NCBI RefSeq assembly: GCF_900112595.1
Contig: NZ_FOMI01000006.1
Location: forward strand, 47,010-111,009
Source of the DNA: Algibacter pectinivorans
GTDB taxonomy: Bacteria > Bacteroidota > Bacteroidia > Flavobacteriales > Flavobacteriaceae
Direction of reading: 5' to 3'
DNA length: 64,000 nt
Shown here: one piece after another, positions 35,688 through 45,103 of the stretch
Layout: the number at the start of each line of letters is the position of its first letter
How positions within the stretch are numbered: position 1 is the first letter of the stretch
Made by a program: the position numbers and the translations under genes
Notes under the pieces: model-generated
Databases searched by the model: none
What the model saw: the letters and a program-made list of their open reading frames with translations, nothing else
What the model was told of the DNA's origin: nothing

Positions 35688-36128
35688 ATGAAAACAACAC
35701 AAGATTTTCGACTTCACCGAAATGAAAAATTAAAATTATTTATGAAAAATAAAATTGAAGATGTAAAAGCATTTCATACCGCTTTTAAAATAGGGCATAG
35801 AGAAACTCCAAAGGCCGATTTAGGGATAGACAAAAACACCTTACGTTTTAACTTAATGAAAGAAGAAAACGAAGAGTATTTTGAAGCCGCTAATAATAAT
35901 GATTTGGTTGAGGTGGCCGATGCTTTAGGCGATATGCTTTACATTTTATGTGGCACTATTATAGAACATGGTATGCAACATAAAATTGAAGAGGTTTTTG
36001 CAGAAATACAACGTAGTAACATGAGTAAACTTGGCGAAAATGGAGAACCTATATATCGAGAGGATGGTAAGGTTTTAAAAGGGCCAAATTATTTTAAGCC
36101 AAATATAAAGGCTATATTAGGAAAATAA
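35688..36128 (+). CDS. All-alpha NTP pyrophosphohydrolase (MazG-like)
   Basis: 146 aa, possibly 128 aa if the start is ATG 35742 (MKNKIEDVKAFHTAF). The metal-binding pattern of all-alpha NTP-PPases is present: EENEEYFEAANNNDLVEVADALGDMLY (ExxE then ExxD). The C-terminus MSKLGENGEPIYREDGKVLKGPNYFKPN matches phage- and Bacteroidota-type members. These enzymes hydrolyse (d)NTPs to NMP and pyrophosphate, cleaning nucleotide pools. Divergent from the small membrane protein gene. Confidence 0.85.
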   Translation: MKTTQDFRLHRNEKLKLFMKNKIEDVKAFHTAFKIGHRETPKADLGIDKNTLRFNLMKEENEEYFEAANNNDLVEVADALGDMLYILCGTIIEHGMQHKIEEVFAEIQRSNMSKLGENGEPIYREDGKVLKGPNYFKPNIKAILGK

Positions 36129-36181
36129 ACTTAAAGTCTATCTATTTATGTAAACAAGTGTTGAGATTTAATGTGTATTGA

Positions 36182-39100
36182 ATGAAAAAAAAAGTAGTGA
36201 TTTTAATATTTGTATTGGGACTTTGCTCTAGTAGTTGTTCTAGTATAAGGAATAATTTAGCAAAAGTATTAGTGTTCTCTAAAACTTCGGGTTACAAACA
36301 CAAATCTCTACCAACAGGCATAGAAGCCATTAAAAAACTGGGTTTAGAAAATGGTTTTGAGGTAGATACCACAAAAAACGCCGATTTATTTACCGACAAT
36401 AATCTAAAAAATTATAGTGCCATTATATTTTTAAGCACTACAGGAAATGTTTTAAATAACCAACAAGAGGCAGCTTTCGAGCGATACATTCAAGCGGGTG
36501 GCGGCTACGTAGGTATTCATGCCGCAACCGATACGGAATACGATTGGGGTTGGTATACAAAATTAGCAGGCGCTCAATTTTTAAGTCATCCACGAGGTAC
36601 TCCAGAAGCCGATTTTATTGTAAAAGATAAAAATTTTATAGCGAACAAGCATTTAAAGGATACCATTTGGCATAGAACCGATGAATTGTATAACTACAAA
36701 AACTTGAACCCAGATGTTAATGTAATATTAACGCTCGATGAGTCGTCTTATAAAGGTGGTGAAAATGGCGATTATCATCCTATAGCTTGGTATCATGAGT
36801 ATGATGGCGGACGTGCATTTTACACTGGAGGTGGTCATACAGCCGAAAGTTTTAAAGAGCCAGATTTTTTAAAACATATTTTAGGAGGTATACAATATGC
36901 AATCGGGAAAAATGAAAATCTAGATTATGGCAAAGCTACAACTCAAATTCCTCCAGATGCCGATCGTTTTTCGAAAGTAACATTAATAGAAGGTGATTTT
37001 TTTGAGCCTACAGAAATGACAGTACTGCCAAATAACGATGTGCTTGTTGCAGAACGCAGAGGAAAAATTAGATTATATAAAGCAGCCACTAAAGAATTAA
37101 TGGATGTTGCTAATTTAGATGTGTACGATAGAACATTACACACCCCAAAAGTAAATGCCGAAGAAGGCGTTTTGGGGTTGCAGAAAGACCCTAATTACGC
37201 AACCAATAATTGGATTTACGTGTATTACAGTCCAACAGGTGATACTTGGGTAAACCGCTTATCTCGTTTTAAATTTAAGGATGATGTATTCGATATGGCA
37301 TCAGAGCAAGTTATTCTAGACGTGAATTCAGATAGAGAAATTTGTTGCCATACAGGAGGTTCCATTGCATTTGATGCTAACGGGTTACTATACCTTTCAA
37401 CAGGTGATAACACAACACCTTTTAACGAGAAAAATGTAGAATACGTAAGTAGTGGCTATGCACCATTAAACGATATACCAGGGCACGAGCAATATGATGC
37501 CAGACGTTCATCAGGAAATACAAACGATTTAAGAGGTAAGATTTTAAGAATTAAAGTGAATGAAGATGGTAGTTACAGCATTCCAGAAGGCAATTTGTTT
37601 GCTGTAGGCACAGAAAAAACAAGACCAGAAATTTATACCATGGGACATCGTAACCCATATCGTATTTCCATAGACCCTAAAAAAGGCTATTTATATTGGG
37701 GCGAAGTAGGACCAGATTCTAGAAAAGACGATTTAAAAAATCGCGGACCAAAAGGGTACGATGAGTTTGGGCAAGCTCAAAAAGCGGGTAATTTTGGTTG
37801 GCCTTTGTTTATAGCCGATAATATCCCGTATGTAGATTATGATTATGAAACCGGAGAAAGTGGTATTACCTTTAATCCTAGTAAACCCGTAAACGATTCA
37901 AGAAACAATACAGGACTTAAAATATTACCAGAAGCAATGCCTGCATTTGTGTATTATCCATATGCTAAGTCTGGCCATTTTCCGCAATTAGGTGCTGGAG
38001 GCCGAAATGCTATGGCGGGACCAACGTATTATTCAGATTTGTTTCCTAACGGCGGCGGATTACCAAAATATTACGATGGTAAAGTTATTGTATACGATTG
38101 GGTACGTGGCTGGATGATGGCTATAACCAATTTTGAAGATGGTACTTTTAATAAAATGGAACCTTTTGCTCCAAATGTAGAAATTAATTCTGCCATGGAT
38201 ATGGAGCTTGGTTTAGATGGAAGACTTTATATTTTAGAGTATGGTAGTGGATGGTACAGCCATAACTTAAACTCGTCTTTAGGCTATATTTCCTTTAATG
38301 CGGGCAACAGACCGCCAGTAATTGAAAACGTTACCTTTAATAAAAATTCTGGAACCGTACCCTTAACCATTACAGCTAAAGCCGAAGCTATAGATCGCGA
38401 TGGCGATACCATATCTTATTTGTGGGATTTTGGTAATGGAGACACCAAAGAAACTACCGAGTCTGAAATAACTTATACTTATAACAATATTGGTGAGTAT
38501 AACATTGCTTTAGATGTTAAGGACGATAAAGGCGGCATAACGCATACCAATTTATCATCTGTACTTGCAGGAAATTCAACACCAGTGGTTAAAATCGATT
38601 TGTTGGATGGAAACACATCAACCTTTACTTCGGGGAAACCTATAAAGTATAAAGTAACAGTAACCGATCCCGATGGCAATACAGATATTAATCCCGATAA
38701 TATTTTTGTATCGGTTGATTATTTGGAGGGCTTGGACGAAGCTAATGTAGCACTTGGACATCAAGAAGTTTCTGCCGAAATTACAGGTAAAGCCTTAACT
38801 CAAGCCATGGATTGTAAAGCCTGCCACAAAGAAAAAGAGGCATCAATAGGGCCAAGTTACTTAGCCGTTGCTCAAAAATATAAACGCCAGAAAAAAATTA
38901 TTCCGTATTTACAAAATAAAATTGTGAATGGTGGCGGTGGCGTTTGGGGCGAAGTTATGATGCCTATGCATCCAAGTATTTCTAGCGATGAAACAAGACA
39001 AATAGCAACGTATATTATGTCGTTGGTAAAAAATAGTGGCGATAAAAAATCATTACCTCAAGAAGGTAGTATAACACCAAGCACTTCAAAAGACGATAAT

Positions 39101-39196
39101 GTATTGGTGCTTAAAGCAAGTTATACAGATAATGGTTTAAACGGAGTAAGACCATTAATAGGAGCGGCATCGGTTAGGCTTAACAGAGCGAAGTAA
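36182..39196 (+). CDS. ThuA / sugar dehydrogenase / PKD / cytochrome c fusion lipoprotein
   Basis: A 1004-aa exported lipoprotein (signal LIFVLGLCSSSC). Four domains can be read in order. ThuA-like trehalose-utilisation domain ~25-245 (VLVFSKTSGYKHKSLPTG, GGGYVGIHAATDTEYDW). PQQ-type glucose/sorbosone dehydrogenase propeller ~265-690 (EMTVLPNNDVLVAERRG, GVLGLQKDPNYATNNWIYV, TMGHRNPYRISIDP). PKD domain ~710-790 (AIDRDGDTISYLWDFGNGDT). C-terminal cytochrome c ~860-950 with one heme motif CKACH and a distal Met in MMPMHPS. Electrons from a sugar or sugar derivative could pass straight to the attached cytochrome. The substrate is unknown. Full length and monocistronic. Confidence 0.9.
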   Translation: MKKKVVILIFVLGLCSSSCSSIRNNLAKVLVFSKTSGYKHKSLPTGIEAIKKLGLENGFEVDTTKNADLFTDNNLKNYSAIIFLSTTGNVLNNQQEAAFERYIQAGGGYVGIHAATDTEYDWGWYTKLAGAQFLSHPRGTPEADFIVKDKNFIANKHLKDTIWHRTDELYNYKNLNPDVNVILTLDESSYKGGENGDYHPIAWYHEYDGGRAFYTGGGHTAESFKEPDFLKHILGGIQYAIGKNENLDYGKATTQIPPDADRFSKVTLIEGDFFEPTEMTVLPNNDVLVAERRGKIRLYKAATKELMDVANLDVYDRTLHTPKVNAEEGVLGLQKDPNYATNNWIYVYYSPTGDTWVNRLSRFKFKDDVFDMASEQVILDVNSDREICCHTGGSIAFDANGLLYLSTGDNTTPFNEKNVEYVSSGYAPLNDIPGHEQYDARRSSGNTNDLRGKILRIKVNEDGSYSIPEGNLFAVGTEKTRPEIYTMGHRNPYRISIDPKKGYLYWGEVGPDSRKDDLKNRGPKGYDEFGQAQKAGNFGWPLFIADNIPYVDYDYETGESGITFNPSKPVNDSRNNTGLKILPEAMPAFVYYPYAKSGHFPQLGAGGRNAMAGPTYYSDLFPNGGGLPKYYDGKVIVYDWVRGWMMAITNFEDGTFNKMEPFAPNVEINSAMDMELGLDGRLYILEYGSGWYSHNLNSSLGYISFNAGNRPPVIENVTFNKNSGTVPLTITAKAEAIDRDGDTISYLWDFGNGDTKETTESEITYTYNNIGEYNIALDVKDDKGGITHTNLSSVLAGNSTPVVKIDLLDGNTSTFTSGKPIKYKVTVTDPDGNTDINPDNIFVSVDYLEGLDEANVALGHQEVSAEITGKALTQAMDCKACHKEKEASIGPSYLAVAQKYKRQKKIIPYLQNKIVNGGGGVWGEVMMPMHPSISSDETRQIATYIMSLVKNSGDKKSLPQEGSITPSTSKDDNVLVLKASYTDNGLNGVRPLIGAASVRLNRAK

Positions 39197-39226
39197 TCGA
39201 GCTCTTAAAGTCTGTTATTTAGAAAA

Positions 39227-39262
39227 AAGAAAGCCTCTAAAATTATTTTTAGAGGCTTTTTC
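39227..39262. terminator. Bidirectional terminator between convergent genes
   Basis: AAGCCTCTAAAA / TTTTAGAGGCTT, a perfect 12-bp stem (39231-39242, 39247-39258) with a 4-nt loop. A-rich left and T-rich right flanks suit both genes. Confidence 0.85.
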
Positions 39263-39281
39263 TTTAAGTTGTTATTTTAGA

Positions 39282-40346
39282 TTAAACTTTATAACGCCAT
39301 CCAAATATATCTTCGGCTTTATTAGTTTGTATATCTGTAATACGTTTTTTTAAGAAACTAGCGTAAGTTTCATCAAGCTTAGGTAATTCGTAATCTGCAT
39401 CCTTATAACCAAATCCGGCTATTGGCGAAATTACAGCAGCAGTACCAGCTCCAAACATTTCTTTTAACGATCCGTTTTTGGCAGCTTCAACCACTTCGCT
39501 AACCGTTATTTTTCTAACTTCAACGTTTATACCTTCCTTTTTAGCAAGTTCAATAATACTTTTACGCGTAATACCATCAAGAATTCTATCGCTTGTAGGT
39601 CCTGTAATTAAAGTATCGTTAATACGAATAAAAATATTCATCGCACCAGCCTCTTCAATATACTCGTGTGTATTATCATCGGTCCAAATGACCTGTTGGT
39701 AACCTTTATCTATAGCCAATTGCGTTGGGTAAAACTGACCAGCATAGTTACCGCCAGCCTTAGCAAAACCAACACCACCATTTGCAGAGCGCGAGTATTT
39801 TTCTTCAATTAAAACACGAACTTCACCAGCAAAATAAGCCCCAGAAGGTGCCGTACAAATAATAAATTTATACTCATCGGCAGGCGATGCATGAAAACCA
39901 TTACCAGAAGCAAATACAAATGGTCTTATGTATAGCGAGCTTCCATCTTTTTTAGGAATCCATTCTTGGTCTACCTCCAAAAGCGCCTTTAAACCATCCA
40001 TAAAATAGTTTTCGGGTAATTCTGGGATTGCCAAACGTTTAGCCGAAATATTCAAACGCTTAAAATTATCTAACGGTCTAAATAACCAGACATTTTCATC
40101 TACATCTTTATAAGCCTTCATGCCTTCAAAAATAGACTGCCCATAATGAAAAATTTTAGCCGATGGATCCAACACAATAGGTTGGTAAGGCAGCACTTTT
40201 GGCGCTTGCCATTTTCCGTCTTTAAAATTGCATTCTAACATATGGTCAGAAAAAACACTTCCAAACTTTAAGTTGTCAAAATCTACCTCGTTAATTTTCG
40301 AGGTTTTCGTCTTTATAATCTCAATGTCGTTGATTATAGAATTCAT
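39282..40346 (-). CDS. ilvE: Branched-chain amino-acid aminotransferase
   Basis: This 354-aa fold-type IV PLP enzyme is of the eukaryote-like BCAT group. Landmarks: FHYGQSIFEGMKAYKD, FRPLDNFKRLNISAKRLAIP, LYIRPFVFASG, the PLP-lysine region GFAKAGGNYAG, QQVIWTDDNTHEYIEEAGAMNIF, and MFGAGTAAVISPI. It transfers amino groups between glutamate and leucine, isoleucine or valine. It stands alone, away from an ilv operon, and shares a terminator with the upstream convergent gene. Confidence 0.94.
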   Translation of the reverse strand: MNSIINDIEIIKTKTSKINEVDFDNLKFGSVFSDHMLECNFKDGKWQAPKVLPYQPIVLDPSAKIFHYGQSIFEGMKAYKDVDENVWLFRPLDNFKRLNISAKRLAIPELPENYFMDGLKALLEVDQEWIPKKDGSSLYIRPFVFASGNGFHASPADEYKFIICTAPSGAYFAGEVRVLIEEKYSRSANGGVGFAKAGGNYAGQFYPTQLAIDKGYQQVIWTDDNTHEYIEEAGAMNIFIRINDTLITGPTSDRILDGITRKSIIELAKKEGINVEVRKITVSEVVEAAKNGSLKEMFGAGTAAVISPIAGFGYKDADYELPKLDETYASFLKKRITDIQTNKAEDIFGWRYKV

Positions 40347-40440
40347 ATTCCAAGTTATTTGTTAATACAAATTTAAAGAAAAACGTTTTTAAAAAAGCGG
40401 TATATTTACACAAATCCAATAAAATCGAAATATTTGTGCT

Positions 40441-40944
40441 ATGAGGTCAATTTCTTTAGTAATAATATGCGTTTTCATGTTAATTTCTTGCAATAATAAA
40501 ACTAAGGAAGAGGTTAAAAACACTGCAAAACAAGAAAAAGTAGATTATGCATCATTCGGAGAAGCCATAATTCCTAACGATGCTATTGCGGCAACTTCTA
40601 TGGCTGTACATTATAAAACCATGAAAAGTGGCGATAGTATTAACTCTAAAATTATAGCAACGGTTAACGATGTTTGTCAAGTCAAAGGTTGTTGGATGCG
40701 TTTAAATCTAGACGACCAAAACGAGGTTATGGTAAAATTTAAAGACTACGGTTTTTTTGTGCCTAAAGACATTAAGGGTAAGCAAGTTATAATAAACGGA
40801 AAGGCATTTGTAACCGAGGTGTCTGTAGATGAACAAAGGCATTACGCTGAAGACGCTGGAAAATCACCTCAAGACATTGCCGCAATAACCACTCCAAAAC
40901 GCACATATTCCTTCGAGGCCGATGGCGTTTTAGTGGCGCAATAA
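40441..40944 (+). CDS. DUF4920 lipoprotein
   Basis: The 167-aa product has a lipoprotein signal (VIICVFMLISCNN, Cys ~17). Residues ~40-165 match DUF4920: FGEAIIPNDAIAATSM, VNDVCQVKGCWMRLN with the conserved CxxxGCW, VMVKFKDYGFFVPKDIKGKQV. The Cys-x-x-x-x-Cys pair and nearby aromatic suggest metal or redox chemistry, but function is not established. Preceded by the divergent ilvE gene and followed by dispersed repeat copy D. Confidence 0.85.
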   Translation: MRSISLVIICVFMLISCNNKTKEEVKNTAKQEKVDYASFGEAIIPNDAIAATSMAVHYKTMKSGDSINSKIIATVNDVCQVKGCWMRLNLDDQNEVMVKFKDYGFFVPKDIKGKQVIINGKAFVTEVSVDEQRHYAEDAGKSPQDIAAITTPKRTYSFEADGVLVAQ

Positions 40945-40955
40945 TCTAATAATAC

Positions 40956-41046
40956 TTTGGGCGCGTGCCTGCCGGTTGGCAGGTTACCACACCCTTCGTT
41001 TATACTCAGGACAGGCGGTCGGGCTTTTCATTACAATCCCTAACGC
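40956..41046 (+). repeat. Dispersed intergenic repeat, copy D
   Basis: TTTGGGCGCGTGCCTGCCGG, then TTGGCAGGTTACCAC, TCGGGCTTTTCATTA and ACAATCCCTAACGC. Central part is diverged. A minus-free short frame across it (40965-41165, +) is an artefact. Confidence 0.8.
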
Positions 41047-41169
41047 AACCTTTTGCTAAAACCTATGCTCAACCTGTCAGTTCTATTTATTTGCTATCAT
41101 TGGGTCATGCAAACATCAAAATAGAAGCGCGTATTAAAAAATATAATTATAATATCAATACATAACCCC

Positions 41170-41862
41170 ATGAAACGCGAAATAATAATAACAGGCGATG
41201 GCTCGACCACCATACAAATTCCAGAATGGAACGAGCAATACCATTCTATACATGGCGCTATCCAAGAGGCTAATCATGTATTTATAAAACATGGGTTACA
41301 GCATTACAATACATTATATTGCAGTAAAGAAGCAGATTCAGAATCTAAAACTATAGGCATTCTAGAAATTGGCTTTGGTACTGGGCTTAATGCTTTTATT
41401 ACCTTAATAGAAGCGCAAAAACTAGGCATACATATAAATTATACGGGCGTGGAAGCTTACCCAGTTTCTCCCCAGGAAATCGATGCGCTTAATTATACCA
41501 AAACCTTACAACCCGAAAATAGCGATATACCTTTTAAAAAGCTTCATAGCACCACTTGGGAAGAAGCTCATAAAATAAACGATGACTTGACCTTAACCAA
41601 GCGTCAGCAATTTTTTTCGGAAATAAAGGATGATGAGAAGTATAATATCATTTATTTCGATGCCTTTGGTGCTCGTGTTCAACCTGAGTTATGGACAGAA
41701 GCTATTTTCGAAATCATGTTTAAGGCCTTAAAGCCAAAGGGTGTTTTAGTAACGTATTCGGCAAAAGGTAGCGTTCGTAGAGCCATGCAAGCGGTAGGGT
41801 TTAAGGTAGAAAGACTTCCTGGACCTCCAGGAAAACGCGAAATGTTAAGAGCAAGCAAGTAG
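41170..41862 (+). CDS. mnmD: tRNA 5-aminomethyl-2-thiouridine methyltransferase, MnmD type
   Basis: A stand-alone 230-aa MnmD, equivalent to the N-terminal half of E. coli MnmC. The start has MKREIIITGDGSTTI and YHSIHGAIQEANHVFIKHGL, the SAM motif is ILEIGFGTGLNAFIT, and later come INYTGVEAYP, YNIIYFDAFGARVQPELWT and KGSVRRAMQAVGFKVERLPGPPGKREM. It methylates nm5s2U34 of tRNAs decoding NNA/NNG codons. The MnmC2 oxidase half is absent, as is usual in Bacteroidota. It follows repeat copy D. Confidence 0.9.
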   Translation: MKREIIITGDGSTTIQIPEWNEQYHSIHGAIQEANHVFIKHGLQHYNTLYCSKEADSESKTIGILEIGFGTGLNAFITLIEAQKLGIHINYTGVEAYPVSPQEIDALNYTKTLQPENSDIPFKKLHSTTWEEAHKINDDLTLTKRQQFFSEIKDDEKYNIIYFDAFGARVQPELWTEAIFEIMFKALKPKGVLVTYSAKGSVRRAMQAVGFKVERLPGPPGKREMLRASK

Positions 41863-41960
41863 TCTCCGGTCTTCCGTCTTCCTCCCTTAAATGTGTTAAA
41901 CCTTATATAAAACATTAGTACATTGATTATGCATTTTGTAACTTTAATAAAAAAAGAAAA

Positions 41961-42863
41961 ATGCGTGTTTTAATAACAGGAGCTACAGGTTTGGTTGGTA
42001 GCGAAATAGTTAAACTTTGCCACGAAAAGGAGATAAAGGTCAACTATTTAACAACTAGCAAATCTAAAATTGTTCAAAAAGAAAATTATAAAGGGTTCTA
42101 TTGGAATCCTAAAACAAAAGAGATCGACTCAAGTTGCTTTGATGGTGTCGATGCTATAATAAACTTAGCAGGAGCAACTATTTCTAAACGGTGGACGTCC
42201 AGCTACAAAAAGGTAATTCTTTCTAGTAGAACAGAGACTATAACTTTATTAATAAGTACCTTAAAATCCATAAAACATACTGTTAAACATGTGGTTTCGG
42301 CAAGTGCTATTGGTATTTATCCCGATTCGCTAACAAAGTATTACGATCAATCTTCGAGCGAAATTAGTACATCCTTTTTAGGGCAAGTCGTGTCGGTTTG
42401 GGAACAAGCTATCGATGGCTTTGAAGCGCTAAATATTCCCGTTTCTAAAATCCGAATAGGATTAGTACTTTCAAACAAAGGTGGTGCGCTTAAGGAAATG
42501 GTTAAACCTATAAAATTAGGCGTAGGTTCGGCATTTGGTTCGGGTAAGCAATGGCAGTCATGGATTCATATTCAAGATTTAGCAAACCTGTTTTTATATG
42601 TTTTAGAACATAAGTTATCTGGTGTTTATAATGGTGTTGCTCCAAACCCGGTTTCTAATACCGAGTTAACAAAAACGGCTGCCAATGTATTATCTAGACC
42701 TTTATTTATGCCTAACATTCCTAAAGGTATAATGAAGTTGGTTTTAGGAGAAATGCATATATTATTGTTTGAAAGTCAGCGGGTAAGTTCTAAAAGTATA
42801 GTGAATAAGGGCTTTACTTTTAAGTACAATTATTTAGAACCTGCTTTACAAGATTTACTTTAA
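41961..42863 (+). CDS. TIGR01777 family epimerase-like SDR
   Basis: 300 aa, close to the family norm. An extended SDR NAD(P)-binding start MRVLITGATGLVGSEIVKL is followed by FYWNPKTKEID, DAIINLAGATISKRWTSSYK, VVSASAIGIYPDS, VSKIRIGLVLSNKGGALKEM and the C-terminal DUF1731-like PNPVSNTELTKTAANVLSRP. The substrate is unknown. It follows mnmD by 98 bp in the same direction. Confidence 0.88.
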   Translation: MRVLITGATGLVGSEIVKLCHEKEIKVNYLTTSKSKIVQKENYKGFYWNPKTKEIDSSCFDGVDAIINLAGATISKRWTSSYKKVILSSRTETITLLISTLKSIKHTVKHVVSASAIGIYPDSLTKYYDQSSSEISTSFLGQVVSVWEQAIDGFEALNIPVSKIRIGLVLSNKGGALKEMVKPIKLGVGSAFGSGKQWQSWIHIQDLANLFLYVLEHKLSGVYNGVAPNPVSNTELTKTAANVLSRPLFMPNIPKGIMKLVLGEMHILLFESQRVSSKSIVNKGFTFKYNYLEPALQDLL

Positions 42864-42990
42864 GCTTCAATAGTAATTATTCATTTAATCCATTTTAAAA
42901 ACATACAACGCAAGTGTAAAGAAGTTTGTTTTTGGTACGCTATGCTTTCCGCGAAAGCGATATGTTAAGCATTTTTAAAACTTATATTCC

Positions 42991-43026
42991 TTTGGTAAGA
43001 ACTTTTAACTAACTTTCCTATCTTTG
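42991..43026 (+). promoter_or_regulatory. Promoter of the dual immunophilin gene
   Basis: TTTG at 42991-42994 (-33 region) and TATCTTTG at 43019-43026 (-7, TAnnTTTG), 24 bp between them. The predicted leader to ATG 43048 is about 15 nt. The upstream palindrome GCTTTC-CGC-GAAAGC (42944-42958) may be an unrelated small repeat. Confidence 0.6.
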
Positions 43027-43047
43027 CACATCTTAAAATTTAGAACA

Positions 43048-43980
43048 ATGCAAGACGGATTATACGCAAAATTTAATACTACAAAAGGAGAAATTCTTGT
43101 AAACTTAGAGTATACAAAAACACCAGGAACAGTTGGTCATTTTGTAGCTTTAGCAGAAGGAAACTTAGAAAACTCGGTTAAACCTCAAGGAACACCATAT
43201 TATGATGGTTTAAAGTTTCATAGAGTTATTCCAGATTTTATGATTCAAGGTGGATGTCCACAAGGGTCTGGAGCAGGAAATCCAGGTTATAAATTTGACG
43301 ATGAGTTTCATCCAGATTTAAAACACGACGGACCAGGAGTATTGTCTATGGCTAATGCAGGACCAGGTACTAACGGAAGTCAGTTTTTTATAACGCACGT
43401 TGAAACTGCTTGGTTGGATGGTAAGCACACAGTTTTTGGTAAAGTTGTTACCGGACAAGATGTTGTTGATGCTATTGCACAAGGCGATAAAATTGATAGT
43501 TTAGAAATTGTAAGAGTAGGAGCAGATGCCGAAGCTTTTAATCCTGTTGAAGCTTTTAGAACTTTTGAAGGCTCTAGAGAAAAAAGGGAAGCAGCCGTTA
43601 AAGCCGCTGCCGAAGCAGAATTAAACAAGTTAGCTGCTGGTTTTGATAAAACTGAAAGTGGTTTACGTTACCAAATTCTTCAAAAAGGAGATGGTGTAAA
43701 GGCAGAAAAAGGACAAACGGTTTCTGTGCATTATAAAGGTCAATTATCTGACGGAACTGTTTTTGATTCGTCTTACAAACGTAACTCCCCAATAGATTTT
43801 CCATTAGGAGTTGGTCAAGTAATTCCAGGATGGGATGAAGGTATTGGATTATTAAAAGTTGGTGATAAAGCGCGTTTGGTAATTCCTAGCCATTTAGCTT
43901 ATGGAAGTGCAGGAGCTGGGGGCGTTATTCCACCAGATGCTACTTTAATTTTTGATGTTGAGTTAATGGGCGTAAGCTAA
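43048..43980 (+). CDS. Cyclophilin-FKBP fusion peptidyl-prolyl isomerase (CFBP)
   Basis: About 310 aa from ATG 43048. An N-terminal cyclophilin (~1-160: [52 protein letters not shown]) joins through a charged helical linker ([20 protein letters not shown]) to a C-terminal FKBP domain (~215-310: [48 protein letters not shown]). Both isomerase sites look intact. Dual-family immunophilins of this order are known from flavobacteria. No signal peptide, so cytoplasmic folding is expected. An upstream in-frame TTG overlaps the promoter and is rejected. Confidence 0.94.
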   Translation: MQDGLYAKFNTTKGEILVNLEYTKTPGTVGHFVALAEGNLENSVKPQGTPYYDGLKFHRVIPDFMIQGGCPQGSGAGNPGYKFDDEFHPDLKHDGPGVLSMANAGPGTNGSQFFITHVETAWLDGKHTVFGKVVTGQDVVDAIAQGDKIDSLEIVRVGADAEAFNPVEAFRTFEGSREKREAAVKAAAEAELNKLAAGFDKTESGLRYQILQKGDGVKAEKGQTVSVHYKGQLSDGTVFDSSYKRNSPIDFPLGVGQVIPGWDEGIGLLKVGDKARLVIPSHLAYGSAGAGGVIPPDATLIFDVELMGVS

Positions 43981-44011
43981 AAGTTTAACAACGAAATAAT
44001 ACATTTAATCG

Positions 44012-44044
44012 AAAAAGCGCCTTTTATCAAGGCGCTTTTTCTTT
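44012..44044 (+). terminator. Terminator of the immunophilin gene
   Basis: AAAAAGCGCCTT / AAGGCGCTTTTT perfect 12-bp stem with a 5-nt loop (44012-44040), then more T. Confidence 0.88.
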
Positions 44045-44110
44045 ATTTAAGCCATTAATTTTTATTGTTGTCAAAAAAATAACTTAAATTAATGCTAAAT
44101 TATAATTAAC

Positions 44111-44536
44111 ATGATGGTTAGTATAAAGGAAACCGAATTTTATTCTGAAGTGCTTAGAGAGTTTAATTATTCTTTTGCAGATGTCTTTATATTTAAAGAT
44201 TGTGTGGTTTCGGAGGTAAAGGAAGATGTTGATTTTGGTTGGGATGAGCATGCCCAAAAAATTGTTAAAGATGTGGTTTCTGTTACGGGTAGTAGAGGCG
44301 ACGAATTGGTGTTTATTTCCAATAGAATAAATTCGTACTCGGTTCAGGCTATGGACTGGTTAAAGTTTTTTAAACAAAGCTATAATTTAAAAGCCTATTG
44401 TGTGGTGTCTCAAAACAGATCTGGAATATTAAATACCATGATTGAGAAACTATTTTTTCCTAAAAGAATTAAGCATTTTAATTCCATTCACGAAGCTCTA
44501 AACTTTGTTGAAAAAAGACTTGCCGAAGTTTCTTAG
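44111..44536 (+). CDS. SpoIIAA/STAS-like hypothetical protein
   Basis: A 141-aa soluble protein with no signal. The pattern of a strand (FADVFIFKDCVVSEVKEDVDF), a helix (AQKIVKDVVSVTG), a strand (DELVFISNRINSY), and a final helix (HEALNFVEKRLAEV) after KAYCVVSQN resembles the SpoIIAA-like subfamily of STAS domains found singly in flavobacteria. No phosphorylatable serine in the classical place can be named with confidence. First of three closely packed genes (21 bp to yfiT). Confidence 0.65.
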   Translation: MMVSIKETEFYSEVLREFNYSFADVFIFKDCVVSEVKEDVDFGWDEHAQKIVKDVVSVTGSRGDELVFISNRINSYSVQAMDWLKFFKQSYNLKAYCVVSQNRSGILNTMIEKLFFPKRIKHFNSIHEALNFVEKRLAEVS

Positions 44537-44557
44537 CAATTAATTATATTTGTTTCT

Positions 44558-45103
44558 ATGACAGAACAAGAATTGCAAAAGCTTAAATATCCAATAGGGC
44601 AGTTTGATTGCCCAACAAACATTTCTAAACAACATATTGAGAGTTGGATTTCTATTTTAGAACATTTTCCAAACCGTTTAGAAAATCTTGTAAAACAATT
44701 ATCGGAGCAACAGTTAGATACCCAATACAGACCAGAAGGTTGGACTATTAGGCAAGTTGTTCATCATTTATCAGACAGTCATCACCATAGTTATACGCGT
44801 TTTAAATGGGCATTAACAGAAGATAAACCTGTTATTAAAGCTTATTTTGAAGAGCGTTGGGCAGAACTTATAGACTCTAAAATGGCTCCTATAGACATGT
44901 CCTTACAGCATTTAAGAGCCATACATTTTAAGTTAGTGTATTTATTAAAAACGTTGTCTGAAGCCGATTTAAATACATGCTTTATTCATCCAGAAACTAA
45001 TAAGGAAGTTTTATTAAGTTATAATATTGGTGCTTATGCGTGGCATAGCAACCATCATTACGCACATATTGAAAATGTAATGAAACGAAAAGGTTGGTTG
45101 TAA
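44558..45103 (+). CDS. YfiT/BstA-family bacillithiol transferase (DinB fold)
   Basis: 181 aa. The YfiT start LKYPIGQFDCPTNISKQHIESWI is followed by metal-site histidines in TIRQVVHHLSDSHHHSYTRFKW and in YNIGAYAWHSNHHYAHIENV, the His triad of DinB-like thiol S-transferases. The family conjugates bacillithiol to toxic electrophiles. With ypdA at 26487 it suggests that this organism uses bacillithiol. The stop directly abuts the next gene's ATG, so the two are translationally coupled. Confidence 0.88.
   Translation: MTEQELQKLKYPIGQFDCPTNISKQHIESWISILEHFPNRLENLVKQLSEQQLDTQYRPEGWTIRQVVHHLSDSHHHSYTRFKWALTEDKPVIKAYFEERWAELIDSKMAPIDMSLQHLRAIHFKLVYLLKTLSEADLNTCFIHPETNKEVLLSYNIGAYAWHSNHHYAHIENVMKRKGWL

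Noticed and set aside
40965-41165. 66-codon open frame on the plus strand
   Set aside because: It is a translation of repeat copy D plus the mnmD leader; start and composition are those of the repeat.
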